A stretch of 64,000 bases of DNA from an uncultured Bradyrhizobium sp. (GTDB lineage: Bacteria; Pseudomonadota; Alphaproteobacteria; Rhizobiales; Xanthobacteraceae), in the NCBI RefSeq assembly GCF_947648125.1, contig NZ_CANSMR010000002.1, positions 186,001 to 250,000 on the forward strand, given 5' to 3'. The translations under genes and the position numbers were made by a program. Below, piece after piece: positions 44,842 through 53,279 of the stretch. Numbering within the stretch: the stretch's first letter is position 1; the number at the start of each line of letters is the position of its first letter. Under the pieces are notes generated by a model. It was not told the DNA's origin. It ran no database searches and saw only the letters and a list, made by a program, of their open reading frames with translations.

Positions 44842-45293
44842 CGAGCTTGTCCGCAGCAACCATCGTGGTTGCGGCCTTCCAATGCGACATAACGACAGTC
44901 GGGCAGCGAGACCAGATCAGAGTCGCCGATGCCTGAGATTTTTCACGCTCGCCGGGAGCCCCGTCGTGTTGCCAGGCAAGACATCGCGCGCGATAGCAAT
45001 ATGACAAAGCAAAACTTCAGGTAGCCGAAGAACAGTTCGGCGTGCGCTGATCCGGATCGCCGCCGACGCACCGGCTGCGCGCGCGTCGCGTAGCGGATTA
45101 GCCTCCGCCAAGCGGCACAATTTCCTTGATTTTTGCCCCTTGCGTCATGCTAGAAGGCCCTCCAGCGTGCCGCCCGGCGGCGCCTATGCCGATTTCATCA
45201 CGAGCCGCTCTGCTCGCGCCCGTCGCCGAAGATGGCTCCAACCGGTTGATTGATCGACGTCAATCAAGGGAACGCGTCAATCAAGGGAACACA
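44842..45293. other. Divergent intergenic region, desulfurase to hydrolase
   Basis: 452 bp between divergent genes, with no gene that I can support. A possible promoter for the hydrolase has TTGATT (45126-45131) and CTAGAA (45150-45155), 18 bp apart. A 17-bp-period tandem repeat lies at 45258-45290 just before the hydrolase start. Confidence 0.5.
45258..45290 (+). repeat. Tandem duplicated 16-bp segment before the hydrolase gene
   Basis: CGTCAATCAAGGGAAC occurs at 45258-45273 and again at 45275-45290 (period 17). Each copy carries the purine-rich AAGGGAA, so the leader holds two potential ribosome sites, the second 3 nt from the ATG and the first about 20 nt away. Confidence 0.8.
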
Positions 45294-45941
45294 ATGCCTG
45301 AAGTCATTTTCACCGGCCCTGCTGGCCGTCTCGAAGGCCGCTACCATCCGGCCAAGCAGAAGAACGCGCCGATTGCGATGATCCTGCATCCGCATCCGCA
45401 GTTCCACGGCACGATGAACCACCAGATCGTCTACCAGTGCTACTACGCGTTCGCGCATCGCGGCTTCTCGGTGCTGCGCTTCAACTTCCGTGGCGTCGGC
45501 CGCAGCCAGGGCTCGTTCGATCACGGCACCGGCGAATTGTCCGACGCCGCGAGCGCGCTCGACTGGGCGCAGGCGATCAATCCGGAGGCGCGCGCCTGCT
45601 GGGTTGCGGGCTTCTCGTTCGGCGCATGGATCGGCATGCAGCTTTTGATGCGTCGGCCGGAAGTCGAGGGCTTCATCTCGATCGCGCCGCCCGCCAATCT
45701 CTACGACTTCTCGTTCCTCGCGCCCTGCCCGTCGTCGGGCCTGATCGTGCACGGTGACAAGGATGCCGTGGTGCCGCCCAAGGACGTCAACACGCTGGTC
45801 GAGAAGCTGAAGACGCAGAAGGGCATCGTGATCGACCAGCAGGTCATCCCCGGCGCCAACCATTTCTTCGACGGCAAGCTCGAGCCGCTGATGGAGACGG
45901 TGACCGGCTATCTCGACATGCGCCTCGCCAACGTGCGGTGA
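45294..45941 (+). CDS. Alpha/beta hydrolase
   Basis: A 215-residue alpha/beta hydrolase of the type often called peptidase S15-like or dienelactone hydrolase-like family in alphaproteobacteria. It has MILHPHPQFHGTMNHQIVY near the N-terminus, the nucleophile elbow GFSFGAW (Ser), an Asp in IVHGDKDAVVPP and the His in GANHFFDGK. The substrate is not deducible. The ATG at 45294 is the first in frame with the conserved domain; an earlier open extension to 45126 overlaps the promoter. No partner is adjacent. Confidence 0.9.
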   Translation: MPEVIFTGPAGRLEGRYHPAKQKNAPIAMILHPHPQFHGTMNHQIVYQCYYAFAHRGFSVLRFNFRGVGRSQGSFDHGTGELSDAASALDWAQAINPEARACWVAGFSFGAWIGMQLLMRRPEVEGFISIAPPANLYDFSFLAPCPSSGLIVHGDKDAVVPPKDVNTLVEKLKTQKGIVIDQQVIPGANHFFDGKLEPLMETVTGYLDMRLANVR

Positions 45942-45956
45942 GCCGAGATCGCTCTT

Positions 45957-46078
45957 GTAGCCCGGATGGAGCGCAGCGAAATCCGGGACCACCCTCACCG
46001 CGGATAGTATTCCCCGGATTGCGCGGAGCCTGTCATCGGGCGCGCGTTCGCGCGACCCGTTGGCTCCATCCGGGCTAC
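45957..46078. repeat. Intergenic palindromic repeat (GTAGCCCGGATGGAGC family)
   Basis: Long inverted repeat of 122 bp. The left arm is GTAGCCCGGATGGAGC and the right arm is GGCTCCATCCGGGCTAC; a middle hairpin includes GGGCGCGCGTTCGCGCGACCC. It lies between two convergent genes and could terminate both. Similar palindromes are widespread in proteobacterial genomes. Confidence 0.85.
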
Positions 46079-46087
46079 GGCACTGGC

Positions 46088-46417
46088 CTACTCCGGCGCG
46101 AATTTTAGCGCGGCGATGCCGACCAGCACCAGCGCAATCCCGGCGACTTTCATCGGGTTCACGGCTTCGTTGAACAACAGCACGCCCATGGTCAGCGTGC
46201 CGACCGCGCCGATGCCGGTCCATACCGTGTAGGCGACGCCGACCCCGAGCACCTGCAACGCGCGCCCGAGCAGGAACACGAACGCCGCGAGCAGCGCCAG
46301 CGAGATCAGCGTCCAGCCGAGGCGCGTATAGCCTTCGGCATATTTCATCGAGATGGCCCAGCCGACGTCGAGAAGACCGGCGACGACGAGCGCGATCCAG
46401 GCAATGGAATGCGACAT
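46088..46417 (-). CDS. sugE: SMR family efflux protein, SugE/Gdx type
   Basis: A 109-residue four-helix small multidrug resistance protein. The SugE/Gdx branch is suggested by AYTVWTGIGAVGTLTMG in helix 3 and by the ISMKYAEGYTRL loop; known members export guanidinium or quaternary ammonium ions. The membrane glutamate of helix 1, essential in EmrE, is replaced by Asp17 (AGLLDVGWA). The ATG lies 2 nt from the stop of the GST gene, so the two are cotranscribed. Confidence 0.9.
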   Translation of the reverse strand: MSHSIAWIALVVAGLLDVGWAISMKYAEGYTRLGWTLISLALLAAFVFLLGRALQVLGVGVAYTVWTGIGAVGTLTMGVLLFNEAVNPMKVAGIALVLVGIAALKFAPE

Positions 46418-46419
46418 GC

Positions 46420-47097
46420 TTACGCGGCAAGCTTCAGCATATGCGCGCGGTGGCCGACCAGGAACGCATGCAGCAGCGCGGGATATTCAGGTGAAACGGC
46501 GCTGCGCACGCTCGGCCGCTGCGCCAGCGCGCTACGCCACGCACGGAGCTTTGGCGTGTGGGTGAAAACTGCCAGATCGGTCAGCTGGTCGAACAGATCG
46601 AAATAGCGGAAGACCGGCGCGAACACCGCATCCACCAAACTGAATCTGTCGCCCGCGAAGAACGGGCCCGCGCCGAGCGCAGCCTCCACGCGCGCGAATT
46701 TCGCGGCGACCGCCTGCCGCTTGCTCTCGAAGGTCGCGGCATCGGTCGCAGTCTCGAGCCCCCAGAGATCGCCGAGAATGGCCGAGCCGAACTCCATCCA
46801 GGCGCGATGCTCGGCGCGCGTGAGCGCATTCTCGGGATGCAGCTTCGCGCCGCCCTGCGTCTCCTCGATGTACTCGCAGATCACGTTGCTCTCGAACAGC
46901 GCGACCTCCTTGCCGTCGTCGCCGGTCACGACCAGCACCGGCACCTTGCCGAGCGGCGAGATCTTCAGGAACCAGTCCGGCTTGTTGGCGAGATCGATGT
47001 CGATCCGCTCGAACGGCACGCCCTTCTCATGCAGCGCGATCACCGCGCGTTGCACGTAGGGACAGAGCTTGTGGCTGATCAGCTTCAGGGCGGCCAT
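46420..47097 (-). CDS. Glutathione S-transferase family protein
   Basis: A 225-residue GST. The thioredoxin-like N-terminal domain has LISHKLCPYVQRAVIALHEK (catalytic-type Cys-Pro-Tyr), SPLGKVPVLVV (cis-Pro) and LFESNVICEYIEE for glutathione binding. A helical C-terminal domain follows (FFAGDRFSLVDAVFAPVFRY). The CPY motif suggests an omega-like thiol transferase. The ATG at 47095-47097 has GAGG 6 nt upstream. It is the first gene of a gst-sugE unit with a striking promoter (47115-47177). Confidence 0.92.
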   Translation of the reverse strand: MAALKLISHKLCPYVQRAVIALHEKGVPFERIDIDLANKPDWFLKISPLGKVPVLVVTGDDGKEVALFESNVICEYIEETQGGAKLHPENALTRAEHRAWMEFGSAILGDLWGLETATDAATFESKRQAVAAKFARVEAALGAGPFFAGDRFSLVDAVFAPVFRYFDLFDQLTDLAVFTHTPKLRAWRSALAQRPSVRSAVSPEYPALLHAFLVGHRAHMLKLAA

Positions 47098-47114
47098 GAC
47101 GAACCTCGCGTTCA

Positions 47115-47177
47115 ATGCAACTGCATCGAATTAAATGCAGCGGCATGGAACTGTCAAGGTAGATGCATTTGCATCTA
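47115..47177 (-). promoter_or_regulatory. Three-dyad operator region of the gst-sugE promoter
   Basis: Three dyads of the type ATGCA-N2-(T/G)GCAT are seen on the plus strand: ATGCAACTGCAT (47115-47126), ATGCAGCGGCAT (47135-47146) and ATGCATTTGCAT (47163-47174). The last one extends to TAGATGCA-TT-TGCATCTA (47160-47177). They overlap the start-site region, the spacer and the region just before -35. This arrangement fits a dimeric repressor; no regulator gene is adjacent. Confidence 0.7.
47130..47157 (-). promoter_or_regulatory. Near-consensus promoter of gst-sugE
   Basis: Read on the minus strand: -35 TTGACA (complement of 47152-47157), a 16-bp spacer, and -10 TTTAAT (complement of 47130-47135). 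The predicted start near 47123 lies in dyad 1, about 25 nt before the GST ATG. This is the best sigma-70 match I found in the window, and would be strong unless repressed. Confidence 0.65.
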
Positions 47178-47179
47178 AA

Positions 47180-48283
47180 TCACGGTCGCGCGATGATGCC
47201 CCCGGTCATCGGGATCGGCACCCCCGTGGTGGCGGGGTAGCTCAGCGGCAGCCCCTTCATGCCGCGCGCGGCCAGGAAACCGAAGGCCTGCGCCTCGATC
47301 GCATCCGCCGCCCAGCCGAGCGCCTCGGCGGGTTCGACGGTTGCCGGCGCCAGGCGCTCGCGCAGCATCCGCAGCATCGTGAGGTTGGAGGCGCCGCCGC
47401 CGCAGATGATCCAGCTCTTCGGGCGTTTCGGCAGCAGCGGCACCACGCGGGCGATCGCCGCCGCCGTGAAGGCGGTCAGCGTCGCCGCGCCGTCGGCCGG
47501 CGCCACGGCGCCGAGCTTCAGGCTGGCAAAGTCGTTGCGGTCGAGCGATTTCGGCGGCGGCAGTGCGAAGAACGGCAGCTTGAGCGCCTGTGCGATCCAA
47601 CCCTCGTCGGGCCTCCCCAGCGCGGCGAACTTCCCGCCGGTGTCGAACGGCTGATGCATCTGGCGGAACATGAAGTCGTCGAGCAACGCGTTGCCGGGTC
47701 CGGTGTCGCAGGCGATCAGCGTGTCGGTGCCGTCGATATAGGTAATGTTGGAGACGCCGCCGATATTCGCCACGACGGTCGGCCCCTCGCGGTTCAGCGA
47801 TTGCGCCAGCGCGCGGTGGTAGACCGGCACGAGCGGCGCGCCCTGCCCGCCGGCTTCGACGTCGGCGGCACGGAAATCATACATCACCGGAATGTGGATC
47901 GCTTTGGCGAGCGCCAGGGCATCGCCGATCTGCACGGTCAACTTCCGCTCGGGGCGATGCAGCACCGTCTGGCCATGGAACCCGACGATGTCGATGTCCT
48001 GGGCGGAGATCCGGGTCTGCGCCGTGAAGCTGGCGACCGCCTCGGCATGGGCGGTCGTGATGGCCTGCTCGGCCTGCCGCAAGACCCCCGGCCGGGCGTC
48101 GCGCCGCGACAGATGAACGGCCTCGGTCAGCGCCCGGCGCAGCAGGCTGCGCTCGCCGTCGGTATAGGGGCGATAGCCCGTCGGTCCGAAGGCCTTGATC
48201 TGGCGGCCGTCGGTCTCGATCAGTGCCACGTCGACCCCGTCGAGCGAGGTACCGCTCATCAGACCGAGTGCCATTAACATCAT
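47180..48283 (-). CDS. anmK: Anhydro-N-acetylmuramic acid kinase
   Basis: A 367-residue AnmK, which converts 1,6-anhydro-MurNAc from cell-wall turnover into MurNAc-6-phosphate. The ASKHA-type fold shows GLMSGTSLDGVDVALIETDG (phosphate loop), ANIGGVSNITYIDG, DTGPGNALLDDFM and ICGGGASNLTMLRML. The start may be ATG at 48281-48283 or the internal MALGLMSG a few codons on. It is divergent from tyrS, sharing a 152-bp region, and its 3' end abuts the gst operator. Confidence 0.95.
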   Translation of the reverse strand: MMLMALGLMSGTSLDGVDVALIETDGRQIKAFGPTGYRPYTDGERSLLRRALTEAVHLSRRDARPGVLRQAEQAITTAHAEAVASFTAQTRISAQDIDIVGFHGQTVLHRPERKLTVQIGDALALAKAIHIPVMYDFRAADVEAGGQGAPLVPVYHRALAQSLNREGPTVVANIGGVSNITYIDGTDTLIACDTGPGNALLDDFMFRQMHQPFDTGGKFAALGRPDEGWIAQALKLPFFALPPPKSLDRNDFASLKLGAVAPADGAATLTAFTAAAIARVVPLLPKRPKSWIICGGGASNLTMLRMLRERLAPATVEPAEALGWAADAIEAQAFGFLAARGMKGLPLSYPATTGVPIPMTGGIIARP

Positions 48284-48435
48284 CGTGGAAGCGCCCCAGC
48301 CGGGAACCCCCGGCTTGTCTCAAACAAGTACATCCTATAATGCCACTGCGCGTCCGCCTGCGGCAGCCTCAAGCGTCAAGGTTCCGCAAATAGATGCAAA
48401 AACCGTAAAACAAGAATGATCTGGCTCGCCGACAA

Positions 48436-49689
48436 ATGACTGCATTTAAATCGGATTTCCTGAACACTCTACAGGAACGCGGCTTCGTCCACCAGTGCTC
48501 CGATTTCGAGGGCCTCGACGCGCTTGCCGCGAAGGGCGAGGCGACCGCCTATGTCGGCTATGACTGCACCGCGCCGTCGCTGCACATCGGCAACTTCCTC
48601 ACCATGATGATGCTGTACTGGCTGCAACGGAGCGGCAACAAGCCGATAACATTGATGGGCGGTGGCACCACGATGGTCGGCGACCCCTCCGGCAAGGACG
48701 AGACGCGCGCGATGCGCACCGTCGCGGAGATTGAATCCAACAAGGCGAGCATCCGCGGCGTGTTCGCCAAGGTGCTGCGCTATGGCAATGGGCCTTCCGA
48801 CGCCATCATGCTCGACAACGCGGAGTGGCTGACGAAGCTGAACTGGATCGAGATGCTGCGCGACATCGGCCGGCACTTCTCGGTCAACCGCATGCTCACG
48901 ATGGACTCGGTGCGGCTCCGGCTCGAGCGCGAGCAGGAGATGAGTTTCATCGAATTCAACTACATGGTCTGCCAGGCCTACGACTTCGTCGAGCTGTCGC
49001 GCCGCGCCGGCTGCCGGCTGCAGATGGGCGGCTCCGACCAGTGGGGCAACATCGTCAACGGCGTCGATCTCGGCCGTCGCATGGGCTCGCCGCAACTGTT
49101 CGCGCTGACCACGCCGCTGCTGACCACCGCCTCCGGCGACAAGATGGGCAAGACCGCCAAAGGCGCGGTGTGGCTCAACGCCGACCAGTTCTCGCCGTAC
49201 GACTTCTGGCAGTACTGGCGCAACGTCGAGGACGCCGACGTCGTCAAGTTTCTCAAGCTGTTCACGATCCTGCCGATGAGCGAGATCAACAAGCTTGCAG
49301 CGCTCGGTGGCAGCGAGATCAACGAAGCCAAGAAGGTGCTGGCGACCGAGGCAACCGCCCTGCTCCATGGCCGCGATGCGGCCAATGAGGCTGCCGAGAC
49401 AGCGCGCCGCACCTTCGAGGAAGGTGCGCTGGCCGAAACCCTGCCGACGGTGGAAATTCCGCGCGGCGAATTTGAAGCCGGCGTCGGCGTGCTCGCTGCC
49501 TTCGTCAAGGCCGAGCTCGTCGCGTCCAACGGCGAAGCGCGGCGGCAGATCAAGGGCGGCGGCCTGCGCGTCAACGATGTTGCGGTCACCGATGAGAAGA
49601 TGCTGCTGACGCCGGCCAATCTGACGCCGGAAGGCGTCGTCAAGCTGTCGCTCGGCAAGAAGCGCCACATCCTGCTGAAGCCTGCATAG
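48436..49689 (+). CDS. tyrS: Tyrosine--tRNA ligase
   Basis: A 417-residue TyrRS. The class I HIGH motif is the HIGN in [18 protein letters not shown], and the KMSKS loop is [11 protein letters not shown]. The C-terminal S4-like RNA-binding domain ([20 protein letters not shown]) recognises tRNA-Tyr. The ATG at 48436 matches the usual N-terminus. It is followed by a hairpin that precedes the MFS gene. Confidence 0.97.
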   Translation: MTAFKSDFLNTLQERGFVHQCSDFEGLDALAAKGEATAYVGYDCTAPSLHIGNFLTMMMLYWLQRSGNKPITLMGGGTTMVGDPSGKDETRAMRTVAEIESNKASIRGVFAKVLRYGNGPSDAIMLDNAEWLTKLNWIEMLRDIGRHFSVNRMLTMDSVRLRLEREQEMSFIEFNYMVCQAYDFVELSRRAGCRLQMGGSDQWGNIVNGVDLGRRMGSPQLFALTTPLLTTASGDKMGKTAKGAVWLNADQFSPYDFWQYWRNVEDADVVKFLKLFTILPMSEINKLAALGGSEINEAKKVLATEATALLHGRDAANEAAETARRTFEEGALAETLPTVEIPRGEFEAGVGVLAAFVKAELVASNGEARRQIKGGGLRVNDVAVTDEKMLLTPANLTPEGVVKLSLGKKRHILLKPA

Positions 49690-49713
49690 GCGCATTCGCA
49701 TTTGTCGGTTGTA

Positions 49714-49736
49714 GGGAGCGCGGAAAACGCGCTCCC
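49714..49736 (+). terminator. Hairpin between tyrS and the MFS gene
   Basis: A 9-bp stem GGGAGCGCG / CGCGCTCCC with a GAAAA loop, followed by ATCCTTTCC. It lies 24 nt after tyrS and only 10 nt before the MFS ATG, so it could end tyrS transcription or block MFS translation. The T run is poor. Confidence 0.5.
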
Positions 49737-49746
49737 ATCCTTTCCG

Positions 49747-50994
49747 ATGGACCAGACCACACCTCCGAACGACAAGCTTGCGGCGCCCGCGAAACACTCG
49801 CGCATCGCACTGAACGTGCTGGCGCTCTGCTTCGTGCTGTCGGTGCTCGGGCGCGGCCTCAGCGACAGCTTCACGGTGTTCCTCAAACCGATCTCGGAAA
49901 ATTTCGGCTGGGATCGCGCCTCCGTCGTGTCGGTCTATTCGCTGACCTGGCTCGCCAGCGGCCTCACCGCACCCCTGGTCGGACGCCTGTTCGACCGCTC
50001 GGGTCCGCGCGTGGTCTATGCGCTCGGCCTGTCGCTGCTCGGCTGCGCATTTCTGATCGCCTCACACGCCGAGCAGCTCTGGCAATTCCAGCTCAGCGTC
50101 GGCCTCTGCGTCGGCTTCGGCACCGCGCTGATCGGCAACGTCTCGAACTCGATCCTGCTCGGCCGCTGGTTCGGACCAAAGCTGCCGACCGCGATGGCCG
50201 TGATGTATTCGGCGACCGGCGCCGGCCTCCTCTTGCTGCTGCCGCTGTCGCAGGTGCTGATCGACCGGATCGGCTGGCGCGAGGCCTATCAGGTGTTCGG
50301 CGTCGGTGCGCTCTGCCTTCTCGTTCCACTCGTTTTCCTGCCATGGCGGCTGCTCGCCGGCGGATCGCCGCACATCGTCAGGAAGGCGCAAGCTGGCCTT
50401 GCCGAAGAAGGCTGGACGCTACTGGCCGCGATGCGCCACCACGCCTTCTGGGCGCTGTTCTCCACCTTCTTCTTCACGGCGGTTGCGATGTATGCGCTGA
50501 CGGCGCAGATCGTTGCTTACCTGATCGATGTCGGATTCCCGCCGCTGCAGGCCGCCACCGCCTGGGGCTTCTCCGGCGTCGCGCTGTTCGTCGGCATGCT
50601 CGGCGTATCCACGCTGGACGGCATCATCGGCCGCCGTCCCAGCGTGCTGTTCAGCTACGGCGTTTCGATCCTCGGCATCATCCTGCTCTGGCTGTTGCAG
50701 TGGTATCCGAACTACTGGCTGCTGACCGGTTTCATCATCTGCTTCGGCAGCATGATCGGTTCGCGCGGCCCGCTGATCACCGCGACCGCGCTGAAAATCT
50801 TCCGCGGCGAGCGCGTCGGCACGATCTACGGCACCATTATGATCGGAAGCGGCCTCGGCTCGGCGCTCGGCTCCTGGGGCGGCGGCCTGATCCATGACTG
50901 GACCCACAGCTACAATCCGCTGATCGCCTTCGCGCTGGTCAACGTGGTGCTCGGCCTGATCCCGTTCCTGGTGGTGCCGGCGCTGCGGCGCTGA
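49747..50994 (+). CDS. MFS transporter
   Basis: A 415-residue major facilitator with 12 predicted helices. Motif A is LVGRLFDRSGPR after helix 2. The protein resembles the oxalate/formate antiporter (OFA) and monocarboxylate-like group, for example GRWFGPKLPTAMAVMYSATG, so an organic anion is a reasonable substrate guess. The ATG at 49747 lacks a clear Shine-Dalgarno because a hairpin occupies that spot. It is on the same strand as tyrS. Codons 316-325 (LLQWYPNYWL) recur as an exact 28-bp DNA copy at 53280-53307. Confidence 0.9.
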   Translation: MDQTTPPNDKLAAPAKHSRIALNVLALCFVLSVLGRGLSDSFTVFLKPISENFGWDRASVVSVYSLTWLASGLTAPLVGRLFDRSGPRVVYALGLSLLGCAFLIASHAEQLWQFQLSVGLCVGFGTALIGNVSNSILLGRWFGPKLPTAMAVMYSATGAGLLLLLPLSQVLIDRIGWREAYQVFGVGALCLLVPLVFLPWRLLAGGSPHIVRKAQAGLAEEGWTLLAAMRHHAFWALFSTFFFTAVAMYALTAQIVAYLIDVGFPPLQAATAWGFSGVALFVGMLGVSTLDGIIGRRPSVLFSYGVSILGIILLWLLQWYPNYWLLTGFIICFGSMIGSRGPLITATALKIFRGERVGTIYGTIMIGSGLGSALGSWGGGLIHDWTHSYNPLIAFALVNVVLGLIPFLVVPALRR

Positions 50995-51035
50995 CAAACG
51001 TTATTGGCTTCATAGCGCGAACAACGCCGGTTCAC

Positions 51036-51084
51036 GCCCGGACGCGCCGTCGGATGTACACAGCGCGTCCGGGCTTTTTATTTT
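51036..51084 (+). terminator. Strong intrinsic terminator after the MFS gene
   Basis: A 12-bp perfect stem GCCCGGACGCGC / GCGCGTCCGGGC with a 15-nt loop, followed by TTTTTATTTT. It lies 42 nt after the MFS stop. Confidence 0.93.
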
Positions 51085-51253
51085 GAGACCAATTCCCGTG
51101 ACGACTAGCGTGCGAACTCATAAACCAGGACACCCGCTTTCAGGGGCGAAGCGGACACGCGACCTGACGTCAGGGACATCGCCTTGTGACCCAAGGGCGA
51201 CACTGCCCGAGAGCGGTGTAATCCTTCCTTGGAACGCCTTGTCCGAACGCAAG

Positions 51254-53029
51254 TCACTCCGGTTGGTCGGCGGCCAAGCGTAAGCCTTGCAGGTAGAACT
51301 CTCGATACCCAGGGTCGCGCCAGTGCGTAGCACTTGGCACCACGACCGGCGTAATGTCGCGCAGCCTTTTGACAATGGATCGTGCCTCGTCAAGGCGCCC
51401 CATGTGAGCATAGCAGGACGCAAGAAAGCGATATGTCGGCGCCCAGCTCGGTCTTTCTCGCAAGGCAAGAAGCAACATCGCTTCGGCTTCCTCAAAACGT
51501 CGAGCGAAAAGGTGCCCGATACCTATGCCGACGTGAGCTCCTGCCCCGGCAGTGCCTTCGCGCGGGCTGAGGCGAATGGCAGTCTTGAAATGCTCGATTG
51601 CGAGCTCGGGTTTTCCCGCAAACAGTCTGACCCAGCCGCTCCATATCCATCCGTAAGCGAAGCTCGGGTTGAGATGCAGGGCTCGATCGATCAACGTGGT
51701 GGCCGTGGCGAGGTCATCACCGAACTGAGCGAGAGCGTAGGCGCCTCTTGCAACAAGGGATGGATCGTCAACGATCAGGAGCACCCGTCGAGCAAGATCA
51801 AAGCCCTCCCGGCGCGTCAACTCCAGATCATCGGTCCAGTTGTTGACGTAGAGATTAGCATGGCAGGTTGCTGCCAGCGCGAGAGCGGGGCCATAGTTGG
51901 GGTCGCGATCAAGTGCTTGCTTGAGCAGATCAAGCGCGCGCAATATCCGGACCTTTTCCCACGATTGGGCCTCCGCTAATGCGCGAAGATATAAGTCATA
52001 GGCAGTAAGATCATCGGTCGGCTTTCGAAGAGACCGGCGCTGCTCTGCGGCTTCCAGCGCTGTGCCAATGATGCCGCAGACCTCGACGGCCACCCTATCC
52101 TGAAGGTCGAATATATCGTCGAGCGCGCCGTCGAAGTGATCGGCCCAAAGATGCGCTCCAGTCGCTGCATTGATGAGCTGCCCAGTTATGCGGACTCGGT
52201 TTGCCGATTTGCGCACGCTGCCTTCGAGCACGTAACGCACTCCAAGTTCACGTCCGACCTGCTTTATGTCCACAGCGCGGCCCTTGTAGGTGAAACTCGA
52301 ATTGCGGGCTATCACGAACAGCTGGCGCACGCGCGATAGCGTCGTAATGATTTCTTCCACCATGCCGTCGGCGAAATACTCCTGCTCGGGGTCACCGCTC
52401 ATGTTCTGAAACGGCAGGACCGCGATCGACGGCTTGTCGGGCAACGCGAGCGCCGGGACCTCACCTCTGGACGTCGCAGGCCACCCGTTGGGATCGATCA
52501 TGATACGGTAAACGTGAACCGGCCGCGCGATATTCTTCAGAGTTTGCTCGCCCGCATCCTCAACGTTGAAAAGCACCTTGTCGCGTGAGTGATTGAGGAC
52601 TGCCTGAGAAATACAGATGCCACCGGGTTCTGCGATGCTCTCAAGCCGCGCGGCGATGTTGACGTCGTCTCCAAAGATGTCGTGGGCCTCGATGATTACG
52701 TCGCCAATATTGACGCCCACGCGAAAGGCAATGCGCTTGTCCTCGGCTTCGCCGCTTGTGATTTCCTTGATGCGGGCCTGGAACTGCATGGCAGCGCGAA
52801 CCGCTTCGACCGCACTCGGAAACTCCGCCAAAAACCCGTCGCCAGTGCTCTTCACGATGCGGCCACGATGTTCGGCAATCGCCGGATCGACGGCATCCGT
52901 CAAGAGCGCCGCCAGTTTGGCATGCGTCCCCTCTTCGTCGCCATGCATGAGCCGCGAATAGCCCGCTACGTCGGCGGCCAATATCGCCGACAACCTGCGC
53001 TCGACCCGGACTGGCCGCTCCTGCACCAT
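51254..53029 (-). CDS. Class III adenylate/guanylate cyclase with TolB-N-like and TPR modules
   Basis: A 591-residue protein. Residues 1-170 are a class III nucleotide cyclase domain with both metal aspartates (AILAADVAGYSRLM and VKSTGDGFLAEF), the purine-site Lys and the transition-state pair Asn/Arg in GDDVNIAARLES, so it should make cAMP. A TolB-N-like or FlgO-like module follows (PSIAVLPFQNMSGDPEQEYF, RELGVRYVLEGSVRKSANRV), then C-terminal TPRs (NPSFAYGWIWSGWVRLFAGK, YRFLASCYAHMGRLDEARSI). No membrane helix is seen. I start at the ATG at 53027-53029, not the TTG at 53083. Paralogues of this architecture abound in Bradyrhizobium. Confidence 0.92.
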   Translation of the reverse strand: MVQERPVRVERRLSAILAADVAGYSRLMHGDEEGTHAKLAALLTDAVDPAIAEHRGRIVKSTGDGFLAEFPSAVEAVRAAMQFQARIKEITSGEAEDKRIAFRVGVNIGDVIIEAHDIFGDDVNIAARLESIAEPGGICISQAVLNHSRDKVLFNVEDAGEQTLKNIARPVHVYRIMIDPNGWPATSRGEVPALALPDKPSIAVLPFQNMSGDPEQEYFADGMVEEIITTLSRVRQLFVIARNSSFTYKGRAVDIKQVGRELGVRYVLEGSVRKSANRVRITGQLINAATGAHLWADHFDGALDDIFDLQDRVAVEVCGIIGTALEAAEQRRSLRKPTDDLTAYDLYLRALAEAQSWEKVRILRALDLLKQALDRDPNYGPALALAATCHANLYVNNWTDDLELTRREGFDLARRVLLIVDDPSLVARGAYALAQFGDDLATATTLIDRALHLNPSFAYGWIWSGWVRLFAGKPELAIEHFKTAIRLSPREGTAGAGAHVGIGIGHLFARRFEEAEAMLLLALRERPSWAPTYRFLASCYAHMGRLDEARSIVKRLRDITPVVVPSATHWRDPGYREFYLQGLRLAADQPE

Positions 53030-53234
53030 CGCCGGCAATCCAATCAAATATATATTGTACGACGAATCGGACGGCCGGGCCAAATGGGTTTTCGGGGATG
53101 CCGCTAGGCGAATGTGTCGGCAACTGGCCCGTAGCCGACATGACGAAGCCCGTCTCCTTGGTCCGCTTCTGACGATAATGCGGACGTGCCGTCTAAATGG
53201 CGCTAGCGTTTTTGGCAGATGGGATAGCCGTCAG

Positions 53235-53262
53235 TCTATAAATGCAGATGATTAGCCAATAA
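53235..53262 (-). promoter_or_regulatory. Possible promoter of the cyclase gene
   Basis: Minus strand: TTATTG (complement of 53257-53262), 16-bp spacer, TATAGA (complement of 53235-53240). It lies about 205 nt upstream of the cyclase ATG. Match to consensus is moderate. Confidence 0.3.
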
Positions 53263-53279
53263 CATCAATGCGATTGTGT

